A DNA stretch of 64,000 nucleotides from Vallitalea sp. GTDB taxonomy: Bacteria; Bacillota; Clostridia; Lachnospirales; Vallitaleaceae. The stretch is from assembly GCF_025211055.1 (NCBI RefSeq), contig NZ_JAOARO010000087.1, positions 124,001 through 188,000 on the forward strand. The letters run 5' to 3'. Below the pieces are notes generated by a model, which had not been told where the DNA came from, ran no database searches, and saw nothing but the letters and a program-made list of their open reading frames with translations. Numbering within the stretch: the stretch's first letter is position 1; the number at the start of each line of letters is the position of its first letter. Of the stretch, positions 18,228 to 27,793 are shown piece after piece. A program made the position numbers and the translations under genes.

Positions 18228-20270
18228 ATGAAGATAAAAGTCGGGGACATTGCATTAGGACTATTTGTTATTCTTGCTATTGTTATAATGATAGTGCCAA
18301 TGAACACTCTCCTACTAGATATATTAATCACACTTAATATTACATTAGCATTAATTATTTTATTTAATGCTTTATTTGCACAAGAAGCATTGAATATGTC
18401 TTCTTTTCCAACATTATTACTTTTTATTACTATCTATCGTCTATCGTTAAACCTTTCTTCTACAAGGTCAATACTTACTAGTGGTGAAGCTGGTGATGTT
18501 ATTGAGACATTTGGTACATTTGTTGGTGGAGATGATATTGTTGTAGGAATAGTTATGTTTATTATATTAATTATTGTTCAATTTCTTGTTATAACTAAAG
18601 GTTCAGAGAGAGTATCAGAAGTATCCGCAAGATTTACTTTGGATGCTATGCCTGGTAAACAGATGGCTATAGATGCAGATCTAAACTCTGGACTAATAGA
18701 TGAAATGCAGGCTAAGGAAAGAAGAGCAAAGATTCAGGATGAAGCATCATTTTATGGTGCAATGGATGGTGCAAGTAAATATGTAAAAGGTGATGCAATA
18801 ACAGGGTTAATTATTACATTTATTAATATTATAGGGGGTTTAGTTATTGGTAGTACCAGAGGAGGTCTTAGTATAAATGAAGCCTTCCAAAAATATACAA
18901 TTCTTACAATTGGAGATGGACTTGTAAGTCAGATTCCGGCCTTGTTAATATCTTTAGCGACAGGTATATTAGTTACAAAAGTTTCCAAAGATGCAGAAGT
19001 TGGAGACCAGTTAATGCAACAACTATTCTCACTTCCAAAAGTATTATATTTTAGTGGAGGTGTATTAGTATTTTTAGGTATTTTTACTCCACTACCTTTT
19101 TTCATAGTTTCTGTAGCAGGTATTCTAGCAATAGCATCTGCTTGGAGAATGCAGAACAATATGCAAATTCAGGCAGTTGATCAAGAAATATCTACGGAGG
19201 ATATTGAAGCTGAAGAGATTAGAAAACCAGAGAATGTTGTTTCTTTATTACAAGTTGACCCTATAGAGCTTGAATTTGGTTATGGTATTATCCCACTAGC
19301 TGATGTTAATCAAGGTGGAGATTTATTAGATAGAGTGGTAATGATTAGACGTCAGATAGCTCTTGAACTTGGAACCATTGTTCCTATTATAAGACTAAGA
19401 GATAATATACAGTTAAACCCTAACCAATATATAATTAAAATAAAAGGAATTAAAGTTGCTGAAGGAGAAATTATTTTTGATCACTATATGGCAATGAATC
19501 CAGGTTTTGTTGAAGAAGAATTAGACGGAATAGAAACAGTAGAACCTGCATTTAATCTACCAGCCTTATGGATAACTGAAAACCAAAGAGAAAGAGCAGA
19601 AACTATTGGGTATACAGTAGTTGATCCACCATCAATTATTGCTACTCATCTTACTGAAGTAATTAAAAAACATCTTGATGAACTTATGACAAGACAAGAT
19701 GTACAGACTCTAATAAATAATGTCAAAGAAAGTAACCCTACATTAGTTGAAGAATTGGTACCAAAATTACTTAGCGTAGGTGAAGTACAAAAAGTTCTTA
19801 TGAATCTATTGAATGAAGGAATTTCAATAAGGGATTTAGTTACTATCTTTGAGACATTAGCTGATAATGCTATTACCAACAGAGATACTGATATATTAAC
19901 TGAATATGTTAGGCAAAGTCTAAAACGGGCCATATCATCCACATTTTTTGATGAAAGCGAAAGTAATAGTGTAATTACTTTGGACCCAGGTTTAGAACAA
20001 AAGATAATGGATAGTGTAAAGAATACAGAACAAGGTACATATTTGGCATTAGATCCAGAAATTACTGCTAAGATATTTAATTCTGTTGAGCAAGAAACTA
20101 ATAAATTAAGTTCAATAGGTCGTACCCCCATATTATTAACTTCACCTATTGTAAGAATTTATTTTAGACGCCTTACAGAAGAAGGGTATCCAGATTTGAT
20201 TATATTATCTTATAATGAATTGGATGCTAATGCAGAAATACAATCAGTAGGGATGGTGAGTATTGATTGA
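18228..20270 (+). CDS. flhA: Flagellar export gate protein FlhA
   Basis: FlhA forms the nonameric export ring that docks chaperone-substrate complexes and uses the ion gradient. The N-terminal half has about eight membrane helices and the FHIPEP region, including FPTLLLFITIYRLSLNLSST and DAMPGKQMAIDADLNSGLID. The C-terminal cytoplasmic domain (about residues 345-680) is complete. Length 680 is standard. AAGGAGGG at 18211-18218 fixes ATG 18228. FlhF begins inside its stop codon. Confidence 0.97.
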   Translation: MKIKVGDIALGLFVILAIVIMIVPMNTLLLDILITLNITLALIILFNALFAQEALNMSSFPTLLLFITIYRLSLNLSSTRSILTSGEAGDVIETFGTFVGGDDIVVGIVMFIILIIVQFLVITKGSERVSEVSARFTLDAMPGKQMAIDADLNSGLIDEMQAKERRAKIQDEASFYGAMDGASKYVKGDAITGLIITFINIIGGLVIGSTRGGLSINEAFQKYTILTIGDGLVSQIPALLISLATGILVTKVSKDAEVGDQLMQQLFSLPKVLYFSGGVLVFLGIFTPLPFFIVSVAGILAIASAWRMQNNMQIQAVDQEISTEDIEAEEIRKPENVVSLLQVDPIELEFGYGIIPLADVNQGGDLLDRVVMIRRQIALELGTIVPIIRLRDNIQLNPNQYIIKIKGIKVAEGEIIFDHYMAMNPGFVEEELDGIETVEPAFNLPALWITENQRERAETIGYTVVDPPSIIATHLTEVIKKHLDELMTRQDVQTLINNVKESNPTLVEELVPKLLSVGEVQKVLMNLLNEGISIRDLVTIFETLADNAITNRDTDILTEYVRQSLKRAISSTFFDESESNSVITLDPGLEQKIMDSVKNTEQGTYLALDPEITAKIFNSVEQETNKLSSIGRTPILLTSPIVRIYFRRLTEEGYPDLIILSYNELDANAEIQSVGMVSID

Positions 20271-21418
20271 AAATAAAGCAATTTGAAGCAACTACAGAAA
20301 AAGAAGCTATGTTACAGGTCAAAGAAGAATTTGGCAAAGAGGCTTTAATAGTAAGCGTAAAAAATATTAAGCCAAGAGGGATTTTTAAATTATTTAAACA
20401 TCCATGTGTTCAAGTTACAGCAGCACTCGAAGATAAAGAAGCTGCTGTAGTAAATGAAAACCAAATTATTGAAAAAAAAGTACTAGAAACAGAAGAAAAA
20501 TATGATAATATATATAATTCCAAAGTGGTAGAAAACATTGAAGATAAACTTAATAAACTTGAACAGATTATTAGAAATGGCGAAAAAGATAATAATCTAA
20601 TCATTGAAAAAGATCAAATATCTGAAAAAAACATACCGTTAATAAACCTAATATATAGTCAATTAATTAAGAATGAAGTTAATGAAAAAGTGGCAAACAA
20701 AATAATGTTTGGACTGAATGAGTCTTTATCAAAAGGTAATATAAAGATGAATGATTTGGTTTCAATAATATATAAAAGGATAATAAATGAATTAGGCGAT
20801 ATTGAAACGGTTGATTTTAGTGGTACAGGACCTAAGATTATTACTTTTATTGGTCCTACAGGAGTTGGTAAAACAACAACAATAGCAAAACTTGCATCTT
20901 ACTTTGCACTGAATAATGATAAAAGTGTTGGATTGATTACTGCTGATACGTATAGAATTGCTGCTGTTGAACAATTAAGAACTTTTGCAAAAATTTTAAA
21001 TATACCTGTTGAAGTGGTTTATAATAATGAAGATATAAAATCGTCCATTAAAAGATTTGAGGATAAAGATTTAATAATTATTGATACAGCAGGCAGATCT
21101 CATAAAAATAGTGAAAAATTAGACGATATGGAGGAACTATTGAGTCTTATTCCTAGGAATGAAGTATACTTAGTCTTAAGTGTTACAACTAAATATAAAG
21201 ATTTAATAAGTATTGCTGAGAGTTATATGAATATAACAGATTTTAAAGTTATCTTTACTAAATTAGATGAGTCAATATGTGTAGGTAACATACTTAATTT
21301 TAGGTATAAGTTAGGAGTGAAGTTATCCTATGTGACATTTGGACAAAATGTACCTGATGATATAATAGAAGTTAATCCACATAACATTGCAAAAAGTTTA
21401 TTAGGGGGCCAAGGATAA
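20267..21418 (+). CDS. flhF: Flagellar SRP-like GTPase FlhF
   Basis: FlhF is an SRP-family GTPase that sets where, and partly how many, flagella are built. A basic N-terminal domain begins MKIKQFEATTEKEAMLQVKE. The NG domain carries G1 GPTGVGKTTT (196-205), ADTYRIAAVEQL and DTAGR (273-277). Start is TTG 20267, overlapping the flhA stop (TTGA), with GGTGAG about 7 bases upstream. The following gene encodes FlhG, its activator and antagonist. Confidence 0.96.
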   Translation: MKIKQFEATTEKEAMLQVKEEFGKEALIVSVKNIKPRGIFKLFKHPCVQVTAALEDKEAAVVNENQIIEKKVLETEEKYDNIYNSKVVENIEDKLNKLEQIIRNGEKDNNLIIEKDQISEKNIPLINLIYSQLIKNEVNEKVANKIMFGLNESLSKGNIKMNDLVSIIYKRIINELGDIETVDFSGTGPKIITFIGPTGVGKTTTIAKLASYFALNNDKSVGLITADTYRIAAVEQLRTFAKILNIPVEVVYNNEDIKSSIKRFEDKDLIIIDTAGRSHKNSEKLDDMEELLSLIPRNEVYLVLSVTTKYKDLISIAESYMNITDFKVIFTKLDESICVGNILNFRYKLGVKLSYVTFGQNVPDDIIEVNPHNIAKSLLGGQG

Positions 21419-21420
21419 CT

Positions 21421-22308
21421 ATGGATCAAGCTATTAACTTAAGGAAGATGATGAGAAAAAAGCAATCATTTAGTAATAAAAGTTCTTCTAAAGTAATAAC
21501 TGTAACAAGTGGAAAAGGTGGGGTAGGCAAATCCAATGTATCAGTTAATCTAGCCATTAATTTTAAAAAAAAGGGTAAAAGAGTGGTTATATTTGATGCG
21601 GATTTTGGACTTGCTAACATTGAAGTAATATTCGGTATTATACCTAAATATAATCTTTTTGATTTAATCTATAATGGTATGAAAATAGAAGAGGTTTTAA
21701 CTTCAGGCCCCCTTGGAATAGAATTCATATCAGGTGGGTCAGGGGTGCAAGAGTTAATTAATTTATCCAAAGACCAATTAAATTTCTTGAACGAAAAATT
21801 ACTAGAACTAGATCATTTAGCAGATATCATTATAATTGATACAGGTGCAGGTATATCAGATTCAGTATTAGACTTTATCGTTTCTTCTAATGAAGTTATT
21901 TTGGTAACTACACCAGAACCAACTTCAATAACTGATGCTTATGCTGTATTAAAAGCGTTGAAAAATAGAAAAAGAGAGGATTACAAATCTATAGATATTA
22001 ACTTATTAGTTAATAGAGTATCCAATGAATCTGAAGGATTAGAGATATATAACAAACTTAATAAGGTTACCAATAAATTTTTAGGTATAGGATTAAATAA
22101 TATAGGGTTTTTGCCACAAGATAGTTACTTAACAAAAGCAGTTATCAAACAAAAGCCTGTATCTATATTATATCCTAGTTCAAAAGTATCAAAAGCTTTT
22201 GAAGTTATAGCTAACAACTTATTGAACCATAGCACTTATAAAGCTAAACAAGATGCTGGACTTAGAAGTGTTTTTTATAATTTAATGAAATCTAAAAAGA
22301 ACAAATAA
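21421..22308 (+). CDS. flhG: MinD-like ATPase FlhG (YlxH)
   Basis: FlhG is a ParA/MinD family ATPase that limits flagellar number and stimulates FlhF. The extreme N terminus, MDQAINLRKMM, matches the DQAxxLR activator helix that binds FlhF. The deviant Walker A GKGGVGKS lies at 31-38, followed by FDADFGLANIEVIFG and IIIDTGAGISDSVLDF. A C-terminal helix suited to membrane binding is plausible but not obvious. AAGGATAACT just upstream supports ATG 21421. Confidence 0.95.
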   Translation: MDQAINLRKMMRKKQSFSNKSSSKVITVTSGKGGVGKSNVSVNLAINFKKKGKRVVIFDADFGLANIEVIFGIIPKYNLFDLIYNGMKIEEVLTSGPLGIEFISGGSGVQELINLSKDQLNFLNEKLLELDHLADIIIIDTGAGISDSVLDFIVSSNEVILVTTPEPTSITDAYAVLKALKNRKREDYKSIDINLLVNRVSNESEGLEIYNKLNKVTNKFLGIGLNNIGFLPQDSYLTKAVIKQKPVSILYPSSKVSKAFEVIANNLLNHSTYKAKQDAGLRSVFYNLMKSKKNK

Positions 22309-22318
22309 GGTGATAAAT

Positions 22319-22987
22319 ATGAAAAACAAAGCAGTAGCATTAGGAGATAAGGTTGAAGTATCAAGATTAAAATTTAATACAAATGACACTTATAAGAATG
22401 AAAAAGTATATGTTAGTATAATACAAGATATTAATGACGATGAAATAATAATATCTGCTCCAGTTAAAAATGGAAAAATTATTCCGCTAGAGGTAGGAGC
22501 ATCTTATGTATTATCTATATATACTAATAGTGGATTATATAAATGCAAATCCACAGTTAAGAATAGGTATAAGAAAAAAGAGCTGCACATGATTACATTG
22601 GAAGTTAAATCTCCAATGGAGAAAAGCCAAAGAAGACAATATTATAGGTTGGAATGTATTCTTCCTATTCTTTTTGCAGATATTAATGAAGATACATGGA
22701 GTGAAGGACTAATTGTAGATATAAGTGGTGGAGGATTAAGATTTACTTCTAAACGGAAGATGGATGCCAATACTATATTAAAGTGTAAAATAAAACTAAA
22801 TAGTAATGATGAAGTAGATACTATAGAACTTAAAGGTAAAGTAATTTTATCTGATATAGTAGACTTTGAAGCAACGAAATATGAAACAAGAATTAAGTTT
22901 AATATTTCAAACGAGTACAGAGAAAAGATAATTAAATTTATCTTCGAAGAAGAGCGTAAGAGACGAAAGCGAAAAAAAGGACTGTGA
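22319..22987 (+). CDS. PilZ-domain c-di-GMP receptor (YcgR/DgrA-like flagellar brake)
   Basis: The N-terminal half resembles the YcgR domain, and the C-terminal half is a PilZ domain with the c-di-GMP-binding RQYYR (RxxxR) and DISGGG (DxSxxG) motifs, followed by a basic tail RKRRKRKKG. Such proteins bind cyclic di-GMP and slow the motor, linking second messenger to motility. ATG 22319 is used, since AAGGTGA at 22307-22313 precedes it; the in-frame GTG at 22310 lies within that site. Insertion between flhG and cheB is common in Clostridia and differs from B. subtilis. Confidence 0.93.
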   Translation: MKNKAVALGDKVEVSRLKFNTNDTYKNEKVYVSIIQDINDDEIIISAPVKNGKIIPLEVGASYVLSIYTNSGLYKCKSTVKNRYKKKELHMITLEVKSPMEKSQRRQYYRLECILPILFADINEDTWSEGLIVDISGGGLRFTSKRKMDANTILKCKIKLNSNDEVDTIELKGKVILSDIVDFEATKYETRIKFNISNEYREKIIKFIFEEERKRRKRKKGL

Positions 22988-24075
22988 TGATTATGGGCAT
23001 TATGAAGAAAAAAATACTTGTTATTGATGACTCTGCATTCATGAGAAGAGTTATATCTGATATAATTAAAAGTGATTCTAGGTGTGAGGTAATAGGAACT
23101 GCAAGAAATGGAAAAGAAGGGATTACAAAGATAAAAGAGTTAAATCCAGACGTTGTAACCCTTGATATTGAAATGCCAATTATGAATGGTTTACAGATGC
23201 TAGAGCAACTAAAAGTTCTTAAACTAAAAGTTCCAGTAATAGTAATGAGTACTTTAGCTATTGAAGGTAGACAAGAGACAATTAAAGCACTTGAACTTGG
23301 AGCAATTGATTTTGTAACTAAACCTCAAAACATATTTAAAGTCAATACAGAGGAAATGAAAAATAGGTTAATTGAAAAATTATTAATGGCAGTTAATGTT
23401 AATAATTCAGGAATATCACAATTAGAACCTATTAAAACAATGGAAAAAAGAACAAAAACGTTCATTCAAACTAGTAAAAAAGACTGTTTATGTAAAAATA
23501 AAATAGTTGCTATTGGTTGTTCTACTGGTGGACCAAGGGCTCTTCAATATGTCTTACCGTATTTACCTAGTAATCTAGATGCAGGGATTGTTATTGTACA
23601 ACATATGCCAGCAGGATTTACGAAGTCTCTAGCTGACCGACTTAACCAATTAAGTGATATACATGTTAAAGAGGCTGAAGATGGTGATGTGATTGAAAAT
23701 GGTACAGCATATATTGCACCAGGTAATTACCATATGAAGATAATTCAAGATAGTAATTGTAAGATGATTATAAGATTATCAAAAGATGAACCTTTTAGAG
23801 GACATAGGCCAGCTGTAGATGTAATGATGAATTCTTTGGTAGATATTAATATTAAAGATCTTACAGGTGTAATCATGACAGGTATGGGAAGTGATGGAAC
23901 TGAAGGTCTTAATAATCTTAAAAAAAGCCATAAAATTCATATAATCGCTCAAAATGAAGAAACTTGTGTTGTATATGGAATGCCCAAAGCGGTTGTTGCT
24001 AAGGGTATTGCTGATGAAATAGTATCATTAGAATCAATATCAAACTCAATACTTAAGAAAGTGGGGGTGCTTTAA
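22987..24075 (+). CDS. cheB: Chemotaxis protein-glutamate methylesterase CheB
   Basis: CheB removes methyl groups from receptors and deamidates them during adaptation. A receiver domain (phosphoacceptor Asp60 in VVTLDIEMPIMNG) is joined to a methylesterase domain with catalytic Ser179 (GCSTGGP), His206 (VQHMPAGF) and Asp303 (GMGSDGTEG). Several starts are close together (GTG 22984, ATG 22987, 22993, 23002). I chose ATG 22987, which overlaps the preceding stop and is six bases from an AAAAAGG site. No CheR gene is in the window. Confidence 0.95.
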   Translation: MIMGIMKKKILVIDDSAFMRRVISDIIKSDSRCEVIGTARNGKEGITKIKELNPDVVTLDIEMPIMNGLQMLEQLKVLKLKVPVIVMSTLAIEGRQETIKALELGAIDFVTKPQNIFKVNTEEMKNRLIEKLLMAVNVNNSGISQLEPIKTMEKRTKTFIQTSKKDCLCKNKIVAIGCSTGGPRALQYVLPYLPSNLDAGIVIVQHMPAGFTKSLADRLNQLSDIHVKEAEDGDVIENGTAYIAPGNYHMKIIQDSNCKMIIRLSKDEPFRGHRPAVDVMMNSLVDINIKDLTGVIMTGMGSDGTEGLNNLKKSHKIHIIAQNEETCVVYGMPKAVVAKGIADEIVSLESISNSILKKVGVL

Positions 24076-24076
24076 T

Positions 24077-26131
24077 TTGGATATAAGCCAATATTTAGAA
24101 ATATTTATCGAAGAATCAAAGGAACACTTACAAAGTTTAAATGAATCCTTATTGGAACTTGAAAAAAACACGGATAACGTAGAATTAATTAATGAAGTTT
24201 TTAGAGTTGCTCATACTTTAAAAGGTATGGCTGCTACAATGGGGTATAAACGAATGCAGAAGTTAACACATGATATGGAAAATGTGTTATCTGAAATTAG
24301 GAACGGAAGTATTAAAGTAGAAGCTAATCTACTAGACGTACTGTTTCAATGTTTAGATGCATTAGAACAATATGTTGATTTAATTGTTGAATCGGGTTCA
24401 GAAGGAGACAATGATAATCAAAATATTATTGATAAGCTTAACATGATATTAAATAATGACGTTCAAGAGTCTGATACTAATAATAATGCAGAGAGTACTA
24501 ATGATACATCTGTAAAAGAAGAATTAATATCAGATTCAGAAAAAAGAAAACATATTAATATTAACTTTACTGATTTTGAAAAAAATGCAATCAGTAAAGC
24601 ATATGAAGAAGATTTTAAGGTCTATGGAATAACTATCTATATAAGTGAAAGTTGTGTTTTAAAATCAGCTAGAGCTTTTATTGTATTTAGAACACTAGAA
24701 AAATTAGGACAAGTAATAAAATCATATCCCGTGGTTCAAGATATTGAAGATGAAAAATTTGATAATAATTTTTCTACTTTTATAGTAACTAAAGAGAATT
24801 CTTCTAATATAATAAAAGAATTAAGTTCTATTGCTGAAGTAACAGAAGTGTTAACAGATGAAATAAATATTATTAGCGAACAAAAACAAGAGGTTGTAGA
24901 ACAACAAACTAACATAGTAGGTAATGATAGAAAAACTACTAAAGAGAATAACACTTCTAATAAAACTAATTTGTCTAAGCCAAAAACAAACAGAACTGTA
25001 AGAGTAGATATAGAAAGACTAGATACTCTTATGAATTTGGTAAGTGAGCTTATTATTATAAAAAACGGTTTAGAAACTATAGAATTAAAAAATACTAGCC
25101 AGAATTTTAATGAACAAATAGAATATCTTGAAAGGATAACCACTAATTTACATGATGCTGTTATGAAAGTTAGGATGGTTCCAATAGAACGTGTATTTAA
25201 TCGTTTCCCAAGATTGATTCGTGACTTATCTAGAAAACTTAATAAAAAGATTGAATTACATATGTCTGGTGAAGAAACTGAACTTGATAGAACAGTTATA
25301 GATGAGATAGGAGATCCTTTAGTTCATTTATTAAGAAATGCCGGTGATCATGGATTAGAGACTCCAGATATAAGGGTGAAAGCTGGTAAAGACCCAGTAG
25401 GTAACATTGACCTTAGGGCTTATCAAGATGGAAATAATGTAATCATTGAAGTTAACGATGATGGTAATGGTATTGATGTAAATAAGATCAAAAATAAAGC
25501 TATAAGTAATGGTGTTCTATCAGCAGAGCAAGCGGATAGTATGAGTGATCAAGAGATCATTGAATTATTATTCAGACCAAGCTTCAGTACTGCAGAAAAA
25601 ATATCAGATGTATCTGGCAGGGGTGTAGGTCTAGACGTAGTTAAGACTAAAATAGAGGCTCTTGGTGGTGATATTGAAGTTAAAACAGAACTTAATAAGG
25701 GCAGTAAGTTTATTATTAGACTTCCTCTTACACTTGCTATTATACAAGCTCTAATGGTTAATCTTGGTGAAGAAAAATATGCAATACCTCTAAACACTAT
25801 TCAGAATATAGAGGATGTATTAATTTCTGATATCAAATATATTCAAAACCAAGAAGTTATTAATCTTAGAGGTCATGTAATACCAATTATAAGGCTACAT
25901 GATAAGTTAGATATTCCAAGTGTTGATGCAGAGAAAGATTCTTTAACAGTAGTTATTGTAAATAAAGGAGAAAAACAAGCAGGAATAGTAGTTGATTCTC
26001 TAATTGGACAACAAGAGATAGTAATTAAAACACTAGGGAAATATTTAACTAATATCAAATTGATTGCAGGAGCTACTATACTTGGTGATGGTGAGGTTGC
26101 ATTAATTTTGGATGTCAATTCATTAGTATAA
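24077..26131 (+). CDS. cheA: Chemotaxis histidine kinase CheA
   Basis: CheA reads receptor state and phosphorylates CheY and CheB. Domain order: HPt domain with phosphorylated His46 (VAHTLKGMAATMG), a P2 region around residues 165-275 between low-complexity linkers, dimerisation domain (VDIERLDTLMNLVSELIIIK), ATPase domain with N box LVHLLRNAGDHGLE, DDGNGID and GRGVGLDVV, then a CheW-like P5 domain. The start is TTG 24077 with GGGGGTG at 24062-24068. Length 684 is typical. All catalytic motifs look intact. Confidence 0.96.
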   Translation: MDISQYLEIFIEESKEHLQSLNESLLELEKNTDNVELINEVFRVAHTLKGMAATMGYKRMQKLTHDMENVLSEIRNGSIKVEANLLDVLFQCLDALEQYVDLIVESGSEGDNDNQNIIDKLNMILNNDVQESDTNNNAESTNDTSVKEELISDSEKRKHININFTDFEKNAISKAYEEDFKVYGITIYISESCVLKSARAFIVFRTLEKLGQVIKSYPVVQDIEDEKFDNNFSTFIVTKENSSNIIKELSSIAEVTEVLTDEINIISEQKQEVVEQQTNIVGNDRKTTKENNTSNKTNLSKPKTNRTVRVDIERLDTLMNLVSELIIIKNGLETIELKNTSQNFNEQIEYLERITTNLHDAVMKVRMVPIERVFNRFPRLIRDLSRKLNKKIELHMSGEETELDRTVIDEIGDPLVHLLRNAGDHGLETPDIRVKAGKDPVGNIDLRAYQDGNNVIIEVNDDGNGIDVNKIKNKAISNGVLSAEQADSMSDQEIIELLFRPSFSTAEKISDVSGRGVGLDVVKTKIEALGGDIEVKTELNKGSKFIIRLPLTLAIIQALMVNLGEEKYAIPLNTIQNIEDVLISDIKYIQNQEVINLRGHVIPIIRLHDKLDIPSVDAEKDSLTVVIVNKGEKQAGIVVDSLIGQQEIVIKTLGKYLTNIKLIAGATILGDGEVALILDVNSLV

Positions 26132-26145
26132 TAGGAGGGCCTAAA

Positions 26146-26592
26146 ATGGAAGAAAATAAAAATCAAGATTTAATACAATTTATAGTGGCAAAAATTGGTC
26201 ATGAACAATATGGAGTTAATATACAATTTGTACATAATATTGAAAGAATGTTAAAAATTACTAGGGTTCCAAAAGCACCATACTATATAAAAGGTGTTAT
26301 TAATCTAAGAGGAGATATAATTCCCGTAATGAGTTTAAGGTTGAAATTTGGGCTAGAACTAGACGAGTATACCAATAACACAAGAATTATTATAGTAAAA
26401 ATAGATGGTAATTCAATGGGACTGATTGTTGATGAAGTAAAAGAAGTCATGAACTTGACTGAAGAAGATATTGAAAAAATATCAAAAGATTCTAATGATG
26501 AGAAAGCTAATTATATTCAAGGTGTTGGTAAGATAGGAAATGAATTAGTAACGCTACTTAATATTGATGGCTTAATAAATACTAATGATTAA
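26146..26592 (+). CDS. cheW: Chemotaxis coupling protein CheW
   Basis: CheW links receptors to CheA. The 148-residue SH3-like protein shows the usual EQYGVNIQFVHNIER and IKGVINLRGDIIPVMSLR motifs, with GLIVDEVKEVM toward the end. AGGAGGGC at 26133-26140 sets the start. It follows cheA by 14 bases, and cheC lies downstream after a 74-base gap. No second CheW or CheV is present here. Confidence 0.96.
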   Translation: MEENKNQDLIQFIVAKIGHEQYGVNIQFVHNIERMLKITRVPKAPYYIKGVINLRGDIIPVMSLRLKFGLELDEYTNNTRIIIVKIDGNSMGLIVDEVKEVMNLTEEDIEKISKDSNDEKANYIQGVGKIGNELVTLLNIDGLINTND

Positions 26593-26666
26593 ACGACTAA
26601 ACTGACTAGTTATAATAGACTAAAAATAAATGTTTCATGTCTTATGTGAAGGGATTGGATGTTTTA

Positions 26667-27290
26667 ATGAATAATATTAATATTGATACTTTAGATAATA
26701 TACAGCTAGATGTTTTAAGAGAAATTGGTAATATTGGGGCAGGAAATGCTACAACTGCCCTCTCTCAAATGATTAACAAAAAAATTGATATGGGAGTACC
26801 TAAGGTTAATATATCTGAATTCAAAGAGCTATCAGAGGTATTAGGTGGTGCTGAAAATCAAGTTGTTGGAATACTTCTTAATGTTGAAGGTGAAATCAAT
26901 GGTATGATGATGTTTGTACTTGAGAAGGTATCAGCACATAATTTAGTTAATATTCTTATGGCAAAAGAACTAAATACTTTTGAAGATTTTACTGAGATAG
27001 ACTTATCCGCTTTAAAAGAAATAGGAAATATTATTACTGGTGCATATTTAAATTCATTATCATCATTAACTAATTTAAAAATCATATCATCTATACCATA
27101 TATGGCTATCGACATGGCTGGAGCAATACTGAGTGTACCTGCTATTGAATTTGGTAAAATTGGGGACAAAGCATTATTAATACAAACAGAATTTGGCGAA
27201 GGTGAGGATAAAGTATTCGGTAACTTTATATTAATTCCTGATGTTAAATCCTATGGGACAATATTAAAATCTCTAGGGATAACAGAATAA
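26667..27290 (+). CDS. cheC: CheY-P phosphatase CheC
   Basis: CheC dephosphorylates CheY-P and works with CheD in the B. subtilis-type adaptation system. Both active-site repeats are present: EIGNIGAGNATTAL near the N terminus and EIGNIITGAYLNSL in the second half, each giving the E-x2-N pair. I prefer ATG 26667 (MNNINIDTLDNIQLDVLREI), the normal family start. The open frame runs up to ATG 26637, but that has no ribosome site. GGAT at 26657-26660 is a weak site for the chosen start. Length is then 207 residues. Confidence 0.93.
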   Translation: MNNINIDTLDNIQLDVLREIGNIGAGNATTALSQMINKKIDMGVPKVNISEFKELSEVLGGAENQVVGILLNVEGEINGMMMFVLEKVSAHNLVNILMAKELNTFEDFTEIDLSALKEIGNIITGAYLNSLSSLTNLKIISSIPYMAIDMAGAILSVPAIEFGKIGDKALLIQTEFGEGEDKVFGNFILIPDVKSYGTILKSLGITE

Positions 27291-27293
27291 TAT

Positions 27294-27779
27294 ATGGAAG
27301 AGAAAATAAAGGTTGGGATGGCAGACCTTAATGTCTGTGCTTCCCCAAGTATACTGACAACCCTTGGACTAGGTTCATGTGTAGGTATTGTGCTATATGA
27401 CCCATTTAAGAAGGTTGGAGGACTTGCACATATTATGCTACCCGATAGTACTCAGATAAAAAACAATAGCAATTTGGCAAAATTTGCAGACACTGGTATA
27501 AATAAATTAATTAATGATATGACTAAGATAGGTGCTAACAAAAATCGACTTGTAGCAAAGTTGGCAGGAGGAGCACAGATGTTCTCATTTAAAAGTAGTA
27601 ATGATTTAATGAGAATTGGGGACAGAAATGTTGAGGCATCAGTTAAGATGTTAAAAAAGTTAGGAATAAAGATCCTTTCACAGGATACAGGTGAAAACTA
27701 TGGTAGAACAATAGAATTTTATACAGAAAATGGAGACTTATTAATTAAAACAATTGGTAAAGACATAAAAATCATATAA
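27294..27779 (+). CDS. cheD: Chemoreceptor glutamine deamidase CheD
   Basis: CheD deamidates glutamines on receptors and is regulated by CheC. Catalytic Cys29 (GLGSCVGIVLYDP), His46 (GGLAHIMLPD) and a preceding Thr at about 23 are in the expected places. Length 161 is typical. The start lies 3 bases after cheC with no strong site, so translation is probably coupled to cheC, in keeping with the CheC-CheD complex. Confidence 0.95.
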   Translation: MEEKIKVGMADLNVCASPSILTTLGLGSCVGIVLYDPFKKVGGLAHIMLPDSTQIKNNSNLAKFADTGINKLINDMTKIGANKNRLVAKLAGGAQMFSFKSSNDLMRIGDRNVEASVKMLKKLGIKILSQDTGENYGRTIEFYTENGDLLIKTIGKDIKII

Positions 27780-27793
27780 GGATGGTAAGTAAT

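Noticed and set aside
19646..20131. 161-codon open frame antisense to flhA
   Set aside because: Shadow of the FlhA cytoplasmic domain, with no supporting signal.
24736..25143. 135-codon open frame antisense to cheA
   Set aside because: Ser/Leu-rich shadow of a Glu/Asn-rich sense region; no start signal.
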